Both the position numbers and the translations under genes were made by a program. Source: Bacillaceae bacterium (GTDB taxonomy: Bacteria > Bacillota > Bacilli > JACDOE01). From it: a DNA stretch of 64,000 bases. Positions within the stretch are counted from its first letter, which is position 1. Every line of letters starts with the position of its first letter. The notes under the pieces were generated by a model that was given only the letters and a program-made list of their open reading frames with translations, searched no databases and had not been told where the DNA came from. Below, piece by piece: positions 40,434 through 49,333 of this stretch. Location of the stretch: NCBI GenBank assembly GCA_017656255.1, contig JACDOE010000001.1, positions 685,205-749,204 on the forward strand. The letters run 5' to 3'.

Positions 40434-41140
40434 GATTGATTGTCCCTTTCTTCATCCTGTTGTGATTGCAGATATGTTTGCCTGGCCTTCTCCCGGTTTG
40501 ACTTCACTTCACTCAATTTTTGCTGAAGCATAGACTGAAAGCTGTCCTGATTGATGTCCTGCTCGTTCTCCCGTTTCTTCTGATGAATCATTTGCATCTT
40601 TTCCAGTTTTTCTTTTAACCATGACGGCCAGGATATCTGAAAAGCAGATTGATGCTGCTTTTTTACCATAGAAAGAAGTTCATCGATTTCATCCTGATTC
40701 TCAATCTGTTGAATCAGCCTTACGTCTTCGCCTACGCCGAGCAGGTATAATGAACGGCCAACCTGAACTAGCTGTACACTTTTGTTGGCTCCAAGCGATA
40801 TCCCCCCGAGATGAGACAACAGGTTGCCCTGATGAAACGGTCTTTTTCGAAACGACAGGAAACGGATCAAGGCGTATATTAAAACAATGATGAACAGAAG
40901 AATAACCAGCATTTTAATAAACAGTGAGAAAAAATCATAGGACTGGCTTCCTGTCAAAGGGGAATCACCTGTATCCACAGACTCCCTCTCCTGATCGAGA
41001 AGAGAGTCATTCATTTCCTTCCCGGAATCTTCAGCCACTGCCCACCCGGTCTGTGTCACCAGAAAAATGAATCCGGCAAACAAAAGAACGATACGGATCA
41101 GCTTTCCGGTAGTTCGACCTGCTTGCATATCGTCCGGCAT
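40430..41140 (-). CDS. fliO: Flagellar biosynthesis protein FliO (FliZ in B. subtilis)
   Basis: Scaffold that helps assemble the FliP ring. The 236 residues have a signal peptide (about 14-36), an outside loop, one TM helix (about 72-92, LFIKMLVILLFIIVLIYALI region), the FliO-type beta segment (SHLGGISLGANKSVQLVQVG), and a long charged coiled tail. Sequence in this family diverges; the order cheY-fliO-fliP supports the call. Confidence 0.9.
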   Translation of the reverse strand: MPDDMQAGRTTGKLIRIVLLFAGFIFLVTQTGWAVAEDSGKEMNDSLLDQERESVDTGDSPLTGSQSYDFFSLFIKMLVILLFIIVLIYALIRFLSFRKRPFHQGNLLSHLGGISLGANKSVQLVQVGRSLYLLGVGEDVRLIQQIENQDEIDELLSMVKKQHQSAFQISWPSWLKEKLEKMQMIHQKKRENEQDINQDSFQSMLQQKLSEVKSNREKARQTYLQSQQDEERDNQS

Positions 41141-41142
41141 CC

Positions 41143-41505
41143 TTAACTCAGAGATTTCTTAATCGCTTCCAGTACGCGATCAGCCTGGAACGGTTTTACG
41201 ATAAAGTCTTTGGCACCGGCCTGGATGGCATCGATAACCATGGCCTGCTGCCCCATCGCAGAACACATAACCACTCTGGCATTGGGATCAATTTTTTTGA
41301 TCTCCTTCAGTGCCGTGATCCCATCCATTTCCGGCATGGTAATATCCATGGTAACGAGGTCGGGTTGCAATTCTTTATACATTTCAACGGCCTGAGCTCC
41401 GTCAGCTGCCTCACCTACGACCTCGTAACCATTTTTCGTCAGAATTTCCTTGATCATCATTCTCATAAAAGCTGCGTCATCTGTGATTAAAATCTTTTGA
41501 GCCAT
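41143..41505 (-). CDS. cheY: Chemotaxis response regulator CheY
   Basis: Single-domain receiver; CheY-P binds FliM and FliY and sets motor direction. The 120 residues have the acid pair ITDDAAF (9-10), phospho-acceptor Asp54 (VTMDITMPEMDG), the Ser/Thr switch (VVMCSAMGQQ) and Lys in DFIVKPFQ. ATG follows AGGGAGGAAAC. Confidence 0.97.
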   Translation of the reverse strand: MAQKILITDDAAFMRMMIKEILTKNGYEVVGEAADGAQAVEMYKELQPDLVTMDITMPEMDGITALKEIKKIDPNARVVMCSAMGQQAMVIDAIQAGAKDFIVKPFQADRVLEAIKKSLS

Positions 41506-41555
41506 GTTGTTTCCTCCCTATCTTCTATGTTATGAACTTTAAGATTGATAGACAG

Positions 41556-42797
41556 TTATTGTAACTTTTGTACGCGGTCAAGCTGACTGATGATATCGGT
41601 GATACGAACACCGAAGTTTTCGTCGATGACCACAACTTCCCCTTTAGCAATTAGTTTATTATTAACCAGAATATCAACGGGCTCACCCGCCAGTTTATCC
41701 AGTTCCACAATGGATCCCGGACCCAGCTCCAGAATTTCGCGGATTTGCCGCTTCGTTCTTCCCAGTTCGACGGTCACCTGCAGGGGGATATCCATCAGCA
41801 GTCCGAGGTTTTTTTCTCCAATTTCAGGCTGAGGATCGGTGTTGAACTGTGAAAACTGGGCCGGCTGAACATTAGCCTGTTGAGCGGAAGGTGTCGGCTG
41901 TGTCGGCGTGCCGAACGTATGCGCCTGTCCTCCAGCAGAGGCTGCCGCCATTCCTGGCTGAGACTGTTCCTGCTGGGGAGGTGCCTGCGGCGGCGTTTGC
42001 GGCATGTCAGGCTGTATACTTCCAGCAGGGCTTTCAGCCGGTGCAGATTCCGCCGCAACTGCTTCAACTGCAGCCGATGTTTCTTCTTCCGAGTCCCCGA
42101 TTCCCATCAGATCCGCCACCATCTTTTTGGCGAACGGAACCGGAACCAGTTGCATAATATTGGAATCTATTAAACTTCCGTCTTCCCCCACTTTTAATTG
42201 AAATGAGATCTGGACAAGTTGTTTCTCGTCCGTATGCAGGCCGGCATCCTCTCCTTTGGACAAATCCATAATCTTGATGTCCGGCGGCGTAATATTAACT
42301 TTTTTATTAAAGATGGTGGACATGGATGTTGCAGCTGAGCCCATCATCTGATTCATGGCTTCCTGAACGGCGCTCAGGTGCATCTCATTCAGGTCTTCTG
42401 TGGTGTTCGTTCCATCTCCACCCAGCATGAGGTCCGCTATGATACTGGCATCGATGGTCCGAATCACCAGGACGTTGGAACCTTCAAATCCGTCCGTATA
42501 GTTTACCTCCACCGCGACATGGGGAACGGGAAACTCCTCATCCATTTCCTCTGTCTGAATGATCGACACTCTGGGAGTGGTAATATCCACCTTTTGTCCC
42601 AGGAGCGTTGATAGCGCTGTGGCTGCACTGCCGAAAGAAATGTTCCCGATCTCTCCAAGTGCATCTTCATCAACCGGAGTTAATGTTTCCTCCTCTTCTG
42701 TTGCCTCGGAAGCATTTTGATCCTCACCGTCATCACCCTGGTTTAACAGAGCATCGATTTCTTCCTGGGACAGCATGTCCTTTTTATCCACCCTCAT
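41556..42797 (-). CDS. fliY: Flagellar switch protein and CheY-P phosphatase FliY
   Basis: FliN-type switch component with a CheC-like phosphatase module. In about 413 residues: N-terminal CheY-binding-type motif LSQEEIDALLNQG, a CheC-like domain with two helices (EDALGEIGNISFGSAATAL; MHLSAVQEAMNQMMGSAATS), a Pro/Gln/Ala-rich linker (about 255-330), and a FliN domain (DIPLQVTVELGRTKRQIREI; GSIVELDKLAGEPVDILVNN). The start is unclear: ATG 42797 lies very close to GGAAGGAG, and a GTG or ATG a few codons further in is possible. It overlaps fliM slightly. Confidence 0.95.
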   Translation of the reverse strand: MRVDKKDMLSQEEIDALLNQGDDGEDQNASEATEEEETLTPVDEDALGEIGNISFGSAATALSTLLGQKVDITTPRVSIIQTEEMDEEFPVPHVAVEVNYTDGFEGSNVLVIRTIDASIIADLMLGGDGTNTTEDLNEMHLSAVQEAMNQMMGSAATSMSTIFNKKVNITPPDIKIMDLSKGEDAGLHTDEKQLVQISFQLKVGEDGSLIDSNIMQLVPVPFAKKMVADLMGIGDSEEETSAAVEAVAAESAPAESPAGSIQPDMPQTPPQAPPQQEQSQPGMAAASAGGQAHTFGTPTQPTPSAQQANVQPAQFSQFNTDPQPEIGEKNLGLLMDIPLQVTVELGRTKRQIREILELGPGSIVELDKLAGEPVDILVNNKLIAKGEVVVIDENFGVRITDIISQLDRVQKLQ

Positions 42798-43779
42798 CAA
42801 CTCCTTCCTCGAGTACTTCCTCGATCCTCACGGCCATCTTGCCTTTGATGACCCCCGGCTGTCCTGTAAACTTCAATCGTTTCCCCACATATACCGAGAG
42901 ATCCTGTTCCGTTGACTGGTTTAACTGGATCACATCCCCTCGGGCCAGTTGCAGAAACTCACCGACCGTAATGGAAGATGTCCCGAGCTGAACCACAACG
43001 GGAATCTGAGCTTTACCGATAGATTGCTCAAGTGCCTTGACTTCCTTATCATCCCGGGATTTTTTCTGGGTTGACAGCCAGTAGTGGGCGGACAACTTGG
43101 GCATAATCGGTTCAAGAACCACATGAGGCAAACACAGGTTTATCATGCCTGTGGTATCCCCGATTTTGGTACTTAAGGAAATGACCGCTACGGTTTCATT
43201 CGGGGAAACAATCTGCATAAACTGCGGATTGGTTTCCATGACATCAAGAACAGGGTTTAATTCAATAACCCCTTTCCAGGCCTCGGCAAAACTCTCAAGT
43301 GCCTTGCTGAAAATACGTTCCATCACTGTTGTTTCTATTTCCGTTAAATTGGGACTTTCACTCAAACTGACGCCCTGTCCTCCCAGCAACCTGTCCAGCA
43401 TGGCGTAGGTTACGTTAGGGTTGATTTCCATCACCATGCGTCCTTCAAGCGGACTTGCCTCGAATATATTTAAAATTGTCATCTTCGGTATAGAACGGAT
43501 AAATTCGTCATAAGGCAGCTGATCAACCGAAGCAACCGTAATCTGAACAAAAGTCCGCAATTGTGCTGAAAAATAGGTTGTTAATAGACGGGTGAAATTC
43601 TCATGAATCCGTGTCAGGCTTCGGATCTGATCTTTGGAAAAGCGTAGCGCCCTTTTAAAATCATAGGTGCGAACTTTTCGTTCTACCTCTTCCTCTTTCA
43701 GTTCATCGGCATCCATTTCACCGGAGGAAAGGGCAGCCAGCAGGGCGTCTATTTCTCCCTGTGATAAGACTTCACTCAA
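42784..43779 (-). CDS. fliM: Flagellar motor switch protein FliM
   Basis: C-ring protein that receives CheY-P. The 331 residues start with the CheY-binding helix LSQGEIDALLAAL, then the middle domain (YDFKRALRFSKDQIRSLTRI; RLLGGQGVS) and a C-terminal FliN-like domain (VQLGTSSITVGEFLQLARGD). The start codon is TTG behind AAAGGGGGTGG. Confidence 0.97.
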   Translation of the reverse strand: MSEVLSQGEIDALLAALSSGEMDADELKEEEVERKVRTYDFKRALRFSKDQIRSLTRIHENFTRLLTTYFSAQLRTFVQITVASVDQLPYDEFIRSIPKMTILNIFEASPLEGRMVMEINPNVTYAMLDRLLGGQGVSLSESPNLTEIETTVMERIFSKALESFAEAWKGVIELNPVLDVMETNPQFMQIVSPNETVAVISLSTKIGDTTGMINLCLPHVVLEPIMPKLSAHYWLSTQKKSRDDKEVKALEQSIGKAQIPVVVQLGTSSITVGEFLQLARGDVIQLNQSTEQDLSVYVGKRLKFTGQPGVIKGKMAVRIEEVLEEGVDEGG

Positions 43780-43812
43780 GTTGCCACCCCCTTTGACATG
43801 GTTTATACCAGG

Positions 43813-44265
43813 CTATTGAAGAACTTTCTTGGTTGTATAAACCTTGACGACCCGGCCATTGTTGAGTATGGCATTCACTTCATTCATAATGCGTGCTTCC
43901 AATTCAGTCAGCCCCTCGGCTCCGTTAATATCCTCGGGCGTACTGGAAGACAGAATCTTGATGACGATATGGTTGACCTGATTTAACCTTTTTTCCAGTT
44001 CTGCTCTGGCTTCTTCATTATCCACCTGAAGATCAAACTGCACCATGATAAAATCACCGGAATACAGATTGGTCGTGATTTCATCTGTGGAAATCGTAAG
44101 GGACAGGATTTCATCGATGGATTTTGGTTCTTCCTCAATGGAAGAACCTTCCACAACAGAGCCGGTATCCAGATAGGTTTTCCACAGGACAAATGTGACT
44201 GTTCCAAGCAGTGCGATGGCAACGAGAATAATGATCGCCATATTAAACAATTTATTCTGAAACAT
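43813..44265 (-). CDS. fliL: Flagellar basal body-associated protein FliL
   Basis: Inner-membrane protein that surrounds and stabilises stator units. The 150 residues have one N-terminal TM helix (about 7-28) followed by an extracytoplasmic domain with VQFDLQVDNEEARAELEKRL and VIKILSSSTPEDINGAEG. It starts within the end of swrD (14-bp overlap) after GGAGGTCCCG. Confidence 0.95.
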   Translation of the reverse strand: MFQNKLFNMAIIILVAIALLGTVTFVLWKTYLDTGSVVEGSSIEEEPKSIDEILSLTISTDEITTNLYSGDFIMVQFDLQVDNEEARAELEKRLNQVNHIVIKILSSSTPEDINGAEGLTELEARIMNEVNAILNNGRVVKVYTTKKVLQ

Positions 44266-44482
44266 CGGGACCTCCTACATTATCCTGGCTGTAGAATTTC
44301 AGCACATGGATATCTCGATAAAATCCTTTTATGATTTTAATGACGTCTTCCGCAGATTCCTTAACCACGTATTTTCTACCGTTGGTCAATGTGATGACGG
44401 TATCCGGGGTCTCTTCCACGGATTCAATCAAAAGGGCGTTCAGAACAAATGTTGTTCCATTTAGTCGGGTTACTTCAATCAT
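44252..44482 (-). CDS. swrD: FlbD/SwrD family protein
   Basis: A small conserved flagellar operon protein; in B. subtilis SwrD supports motor power for swarming. The 76 residues show the family pattern MIEVTRLNGTTFVLNALLIE, SVEETPDTVITLTNGRKYVV followed by a charged helix. ATG follows AAAGGAGGGGGAT. Confidence 0.93.
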   Translation of the reverse strand: MIEVTRLNGTTFVLNALLIESVEETPDTVITLTNGRKYVVKESAEDVIKIIKGFYRDIHVLKFYSQDNVGGPDVSE

Positions 44483-44511
44483 GTTATCCCCCTCCTTTAT
44501 ACGGGGTAAAG

Positions 44512-44532
44512 GAGAGGGAGGACCCCTCTCCC
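44512..44532 (-). other. GC-rich hairpin between flgE and swrD
   Basis: A perfect 8-bp stem GGAGAGGG/CCCTCTCC with a 5-nt loop, followed by TTTACC. The T-run is too short for a confident terminator; a processing or stability element inside the operon is as likely. Confidence 0.5.
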
Positions 44533-44558
44533 GTTTTTATCAGGAGTTTAAACGTCTA

Positions 44559-45383
44559 TTAACGCTTCAGATTGACGACTTCCTGTAAAATCTCATCGGA
44601 CGTTGTAATAATTCGCGAATTCGCCTGGAAACCGCGCTGGGCAACAATCATCTCGGTAAATTCTTCGGTCAGGTCCACATTGGACATCTCCAACTGGCCG
44701 CTGATAATCGCACCGGTTCCGGTATCCGGATTCATCGCGGTGGTGTAATCATCAAATTCCCCATCCGGAATGGCATTGGCCGTAATTTCGTACAGGGAAT
44801 TGCCCAGTTTTTTCAATCCTCCCGGATTGGTGACAGTAACCAGCCCTAATTCCGTGATGACTTCTGTCTCCCCTTCAGGTGTAACTCCAATGATTTCTCC
44901 GGTCTTGGAGATCTCAAACTGGCTGTATTCTTCCTGGGGAATGGTAATGACTTCACCGCCGGAATCTACCACAAAATAACCCTGCGGCGTCACCAGCTGG
45001 CCAAAGGCATCAAGGCTAAAATTTCCCGCCCGCGTGAGGTAGGGCACTTCCTGATCGGCATTGGTCTTGATGGCAAAAAAGCCGTCTCCATCAATGGACA
45101 GGTCAAGCGGCCGGTTCGTGGTCATCGCACTTCCCTGTGAATGAATCGTGTCGATGGAAGCGATTGATGCTCCAAGACCGACTTGTTTGGGATTGACGCC
45201 CCCCACCTCTTCTTCAACGGCCCGAGTCACCCCGCCGACGGTCTGACTGAGGATGTCCTGAAACATTACACGTCCTTTTTTAAAACCGACTGTATTGACA
45301 TTGGCAATGTTGTTCCCAATGACATCCAGCTTCGTCTGAAATCCTTTCATACCGGAAATCCCGGAATACATGGATCGTAACAT
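44559..45383 (-). CDS. flgE: Flagellar hook protein FlgE (short FlgE/FlgG type)
   Basis: Hook subunit; this short type was first named FlgG in B. subtilis. The 274 residues have the rod/hook N-terminal motif MLRSMYSGISGMKGFQTKLD, VIGNNIANVNTVGFKKGR, a beta-rich middle (LDLSIDGDGFFAI), and the C-terminal helix ANSRIITTSDEILQEVVNLK. Order flgD-flgE-swrD-fliL supports hook rather than distal rod. ATG follows AAAGGAGGTACG. Confidence 0.93.
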   Translation of the reverse strand: MLRSMYSGISGMKGFQTKLDVIGNNIANVNTVGFKKGRVMFQDILSQTVGGVTRAVEEEVGGVNPKQVGLGASIASIDTIHSQGSAMTTNRPLDLSIDGDGFFAIKTNADQEVPYLTRAGNFSLDAFGQLVTPQGYFVVDSGGEVITIPQEEYSQFEISKTGEIIGVTPEGETEVITELGLVTVTNPGGLKKLGNSLYEITANAIPDGEFDDYTTAMNPDTGTGAIISGQLEMSNVDLTEEFTEMIVAQRGFQANSRIITTSDEILQEVVNLKR

Positions 45384-45461
45384 ACTTAACGTACCTCCTT
45401 TGAAGTGTTCAGTTGCTTCGGTCGGTCCGCAACTGAGGGCCTCCTGTCAAGGTCCAGCCCT

Positions 45462-45857
45462 TTATAGCACCACGGCACTATCAATGTTGGTAAAAATATT
45501 CTCTTTCATCTGGTTGCCATCTACTGCCGTGATGACGGTCTTGTTTTTGATACTGACAACAAAAGCGACGTCATTCATAAGAATCAGAGATTCTCTGGCC
45601 CCTTTTTCCTCTGCTCTGGCTACCGCGGATCTGATCCGGTCCATATCCTGCTGAGTCAGTTCAATCCCCCTCATATCCAGCCTTTCTCTGGCATGCTGAG
45701 AAAAATGGAGCGGTTTTGGCTCTTTTTCCACCTGTTGTTTGAGCAGTTGCTCGAAACGGGGTGATTGAGATGCATCAGGGGTTCGATTGTTTTTGCGAAC
45801 CGGTTGAAGCGGCTGCCCGGGAAAATAGGTTTGTCCAATTTTAAACTGATTGTTCAC
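45462..45857 (-). CDS. TIGR02530-type flagellar operon protein
   Basis: A conserved protein found between flgD and flgE in many Firmicutes; function unsettled. The 131 residues have a Pro/Gln-rich N-terminal part and a conserved C-terminal half with LHFSQHARERLDMRGIELTQ, ESLILMNDVAFVVSIKNKTV and ending TAVDGNQMKENIFTNIDSAV. I chose GTG 45857 because GGGAG lies about 10 bases upstream; another GTG 21 bp upstream is possible. Confidence 0.88.
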   Translation of the reverse strand: MNNQFKIGQTYFPGQPLQPVRKNNRTPDASQSPRFEQLLKQQVEKEPKPLHFSQHARERLDMRGIELTQQDMDRIRSAVARAEEKGARESLILMNDVAFVVSIKNKTVITAVDGNQMKENIFTNIDSAVVL

Positions 45858-45879
45858 CTTTACCCATCTCCCATTCACG

Positions 45880-46290
45880 TCATCCGGAAATCACTGTGAT
45901 TTGTTCAGCAGGAATCCGTTCTCCGGTATCCGTCAACACGTGGTACTGATCATGCTGTGTCTGTACGGATGTTACAGTAGCGGCGTTGATCGTACCATCA
46001 TCGGTCTTCCATTCAATCTGCTTCCCGATCAAAGATGACAGTCCGAGAAACTGATTAAATTTGAGCATGGAAGACAGTTGTTGATTAATGTTCGTTAACT
46101 GTTCGACTGTACTGTACTGGGTCATCTGGGTCATCATTTTCTCATCATCGACAGGTTGCAGCGGATCCTGATTCTGTAATTTGGTAATCATCAGTTTTAA
46201 AAATGCGTTTTTATCCAGTGTGGTTTTGTCTTCTTGAGTTGTCTGTTCCGTAAAACCACTGTAGAAAAGTGAATTGTAAACCGTTGTCAT
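45880..46290 (-). CDS. flgD: Flagellar hook assembly (cap) protein FlgD
   Basis: Capping scaffold for hook growth. The 136 residues contain the conserved N-terminal core LDKNAFLKLMITKLQNQDPLQ, then VDDEKMMTQMTQYSTVEQL and a short C-terminal domain (IGKQIEWKTDDGT; TVISG end). It is shorter than enteric FlgD, as usual in Bacillales. Confidence 0.95.
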   Translation of the reverse strand: MTTVYNSLFYSGFTEQTTQEDKTTLDKNAFLKLMITKLQNQDPLQPVDDEKMMTQMTQYSTVEQLTNINQQLSSMLKFNQFLGLSSLIGKQIEWKTDDGTINAATVTSVQTQHDQYHVLTDTGERIPAEQITVISG

Positions 46291-46305
46291 CTCAACCCTC
46301 CTGTC

Positions 46306-47931
46306 TTACACGGTATAGTCAATACTCTGACGTACTGTGTCCGCTTCGTGACGGATCAGGGCTTCTTCAAAATCAAGTTCGGAATCATCATATAACGAAT
46401 AGGCATCCGGGCTAAATCCGGAATGTTGTTCATGCTGCTGTTGATGTTGTTTCGGTTGTTGCTGGGAAAATCCATCGCCTTTGTCCGCTGCCTGGTGTGA
46501 TGATCCTGATGTCGGCTGTCCCTGGCTGACTTCCAGTTTATCAACCTGGAGGCCGTGCTGAACGAGGGCATGTCTCAGGACATGTAGCTGGCTTTCTATC
46601 AAATCTTTTCCCATCCCTGTTTCAGCAATAAACTGGGCTGTAATCTGACCATTGCGGGTGACGATTTCCACATTCAGTTGCCCGAGACTTTCCGGGTAAA
46701 GCCGAATGGTAGCGCGTGATGCATCATGCCCTTTCATCATTTTCAACTGTTGCACCATCAGGGCCGGCATATCCTCTGAAAAACGAGACGCCTGAATCAA
46801 TGGTGATGGTTGTCCTTCCTGCATGATCTGTGGCTGGGTCTGTCCCGGTTGCGGTTGCACGAGTGCGCTCTGGCGCTGATCAACTAGCCCGGCCTGTGCC
46901 TGCAATTGATGGGCAAAAACTCGAGCTGTTGCGTCTTCTGTTCTGACAGATCCATGCTGATCCGTCATCACCGCATGTGTAAACGGTCTGACAGACAGAT
47001 TTTCATGTTCATTCAATCCGTTTCGGGTGAAGGTATCGACCCGAGCCTCAGCATAAAGGGTGTTGCGGATATGATCAGATACAAGCGTTTGCCCTGCAGG
47101 TTGGGATCCAAGCATGGACAAAACCTGTTCCAGTTTCGGTACGAGTTTCCCGGGGAGTTGCCTATCGCCACGGTCCAATCGGGATAACAGGGTCATAATC
47201 TTCAGAACAACCTGTTCACGACTGGAGAGATTAGCCCATTCCCGTCCGGCCAGGGTGGAAGCCTTCGTGAAAACAGCATCCTGGACACGTGAAGCGTGAA
47301 CGTCTTCAACGTTCTTTTGAGATGATAAAACCTCTAATAAACGTTGAATCTGTTCGTGCGGAAGTTCCTCAGCTGTCACCTGTTGATTCAGCATTCTAGC
47401 TTCCTGACCACCTGTGAAGACAGGAGAATTGGTTGCTTGTTTGCGAGAATGTTCTGGAGGTTGCTTAACCATGGTATCCAGTACCTGTTCCAGTTTCGGT
47501 AGGTTCAGTTGTGCCGGAATGGCAGTCAGCTGTTCCCACTGGGACGGATCGATCGGTTGCTTGAGTCCCATCCAATCGGACAGTAATTGAAGTGCTTCTG
47601 TAAATTCATCCGATTCCGGTTGCAGTGAGCCGTTTAATAACTTAAGTAGTTGAGCCAGCTCAGATTCCAGTCCGGTTGCAGCCTGATTCTGTGTCTCCGT
47701 TCCCTGTTGGGATGGATTGAGAACAGAAGAAACATCAACCTGATTCAGAAGCATCATAAGCTGTTCCAGTTTAGTGACTGATCCTTCCTGCGGCAGGGTA
47801 TCACCTGTCAATGTCTGCAGTAGAGATGCAAAACCTGCAGATTCCCCCTTCTTGCCGGAGAACATCGAACCTTTCTGGGCATTCGTTGCCATTATCATAG
47901 CAGACGTTTGTAGCGTTACCGTTTCATTCAT
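46306..47931 (-). CDS. fliK: Flagellar hook-length control protein FliK
   Basis: Secreted molecular ruler that triggers the FlhB specificity switch. The 541 residues are largely Gln/Thr/Leu-rich and low in conservation, with the conserved C-terminal domain MLRLYPESLGQLNVEIVTRN in sense (ATIRLYPESLGQLNVEIV; LRHALVQHGLQVDKLEVSQG), then a Gln/His-rich tail (QQQPKQHQQQHEQHSG). I chose ATG 47931 behind AAAGGAGGTG. Identity rests on the C-terminal motif and position. Confidence 0.92.
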   Translation of the reverse strand: MNETVTLQTSAMIMATNAQKGSMFSGKKGESAGFASLLQTLTGDTLPQEGSVTKLEQLMMLLNQVDVSSVLNPSQQGTETQNQAATGLESELAQLLKLLNGSLQPESDEFTEALQLLSDWMGLKQPIDPSQWEQLTAIPAQLNLPKLEQVLDTMVKQPPEHSRKQATNSPVFTGGQEARMLNQQVTAEELPHEQIQRLLEVLSSQKNVEDVHASRVQDAVFTKASTLAGREWANLSSREQVVLKIMTLLSRLDRGDRQLPGKLVPKLEQVLSMLGSQPAGQTLVSDHIRNTLYAEARVDTFTRNGLNEHENLSVRPFTHAVMTDQHGSVRTEDATARVFAHQLQAQAGLVDQRQSALVQPQPGQTQPQIMQEGQPSPLIQASRFSEDMPALMVQQLKMMKGHDASRATIRLYPESLGQLNVEIVTRNGQITAQFIAETGMGKDLIESQLHVLRHALVQHGLQVDKLEVSQGQPTSGSSHQAADKGDGFSQQQPKQHQQQHEQHSGFSPDAYSLYDDSELDFEEALIRHEADTVRQSIDYTV

Positions 47932-47963
47932 CTTTTTCACCTCCTTTCAATGGGTTTGTTGTC

Positions 47964-48863
47964 TTATTCCTGCATTAACAGATTTGTTATTCGGGATGCC
48001 AGATTGACATCTCTTCGTGCAATTTCCGTCAGAATTTGAGAACGCACGCCATCATCGACTCCCGACACGATCGCAAGAGCTTTCGTCTGATCGGTATTCA
48101 TCATATTGATTAAAATGTCGGCGGCTTCTTTCGGTGGCATCTGCGAATATGTATTAATCAGTTTTTCTTTGTCCTGAAGCAGGACGGCAGATTCACTGAG
48201 GGCTCGGGTCAGAACCTGAACCCGCTGCTGCAGGGCAGCAATTTGATCATCCTGATGCAGTTTGGTATCCTTTAGCAAAATGGATATTTCCGCCGCTTTT
48301 TCGGGATCCATTTTGGCAAAGATGTCCCCCTGTTCCTCGGGATCCATTGCTTTCATAACCAGAACCGCTTCTTCGAGTGTTAATGCTTCGATGATCGGTG
48401 CGGCTTTACTGGCAGACATACTGGAATAGAGTTCGGCAAGATCCCTGATTTGCTTGAGTTGTTCTTCATCACTGATCCGTTTGTCTTCAAGCGCTTTTTC
48501 CAGTTGTTCAATTTCCTGTTGCAATTCTTTGATTTTGGCTTCTCTTTCATCCGCGATTTTACTCAGCGTCGCCACTTCGCCTTTTTTTTCAGTCAATTCG
48601 GCATTGATGCGCTTCATCTGTTCATTGAGGTATGTCACTTCCTGCTGTGGCGTCAAATTGGCATCCGGTCTTGTATCTGGATCCGGTACAATCGACGCCA
48701 CATACGGAACCTGATTTAACCAGACCTGCAGGGATCCCACAACATTGACTCCCAGAAAGTGTAGCAGGATTCCCGTTAAAATACTGGTGAAAAGAAGGGG
48801 GAGAATCACAATGTAAAAGATCCATTCTATCTTGTTGTATGATTTATCCTGTACGGTTTCCAT
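47964..48863 (-). CDS. ylxF: YlxF/MotE-family flagellar operon protein with two MgtE-N-like repeats
   Basis: A chaperone-like or structural flagellar protein of uncertain role. The 299 residues have a cytoplasmic start, one TM helix (about 16-38), an acidic coiled coil (about 75-135), then a MgtE N-terminal-type repeat (about 145-197; YSSMSASKAAPIIEAL, MDPEEQGDIFAKMDPEKAAE), a coiled spacer, and a second similar repeat (about 238-296; YSQMPPKEAADILINM, ILTEIARRDVNLASRITNLL). From memory, B. subtilis YlxF is clearly shorter (about 217). I chose ATG 48863 behind GGGAGGGGAAG. Confidence 0.88.
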   Translation of the reverse strand: METVQDKSYNKIEWIFYIVILPLLFTSILTGILLHFLGVNVVGSLQVWLNQVPYVASIVPDPDTRPDANLTPQQEVTYLNEQMKRINAELTEKKGEVATLSKIADEREAKIKELQQEIEQLEKALEDKRISDEEQLKQIRDLAELYSSMSASKAAPIIEALTLEEAVLVMKAMDPEEQGDIFAKMDPEKAAEISILLKDTKLHQDDQIAALQQRVQVLTRALSESAVLLQDKEKLINTYSQMPPKEAADILINMMNTDQTKALAIVSGVDDGVRSQILTEIARRDVNLASRITNLLMQE

Positions 48864-48883
48864 TTCTTCCCCTCCCTTTGCCT

Positions 48884-49333
48884 TCATTTGCCGGTGATGT
48901 CCCGGGAATATTTGATTGATCCCAGTTCATCCATTAAGTTCTGTTCTTGTTTCTTTTGTTTCTCTATATATCGGTTAAAACGTTTTTCTTTTAAAATACG
49001 CCAGGTCTCCTGTTCTTTCTTCCGACCGACCAGTTGATTGAGAGCCGTGTCGGCCTGTTGCTGAACGCGTCCCTTTTCCTGTTTTTTCTGATTGATCACA
49101 TGTTCGATATGCTGTAAATACTGCTGTACTTCAATCAACTGCATCGCTGAAATGGACTTTGTTGTCATTTCTTCAAGCATCAGGGTGACCCGCTGTTTTT
49201 CACTTAATAGTGTTTCAAGCTGACTTTCCTCCAGCTTTAACCGATGCAGGGCACTGCCATACTCGATCTGTGCAAGTTCCGTCTCTTTTTCCTTTAGATC
49301 CAGGATACGTTGATACGGATACTGGAAACTCAT
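48884..49333 (-). CDS. fliJ: Flagellar export chaperone/ATPase stalk FliJ
   Basis: Coiled-coil protein that fits in the FliI hexamer and links it to FlhA. The 149 residues are nearly all helical and charged, starting SFQYPYQRILDLKEKETELA, as in the FliJ family. It overlaps fliI by 4 bp. Confidence 0.92.
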   Translation of the reverse strand: MSFQYPYQRILDLKEKETELAQIEYGSALHRLKLEESQLETLLSEKQRVTLMLEEMTTKSISAMQLIEVQQYLQHIEHVINQKKQEKGRVQQQADTALNQLVGRKKEQETWRILKEKRFNRYIEKQKKQEQNLMDELGSIKYSRDITGK

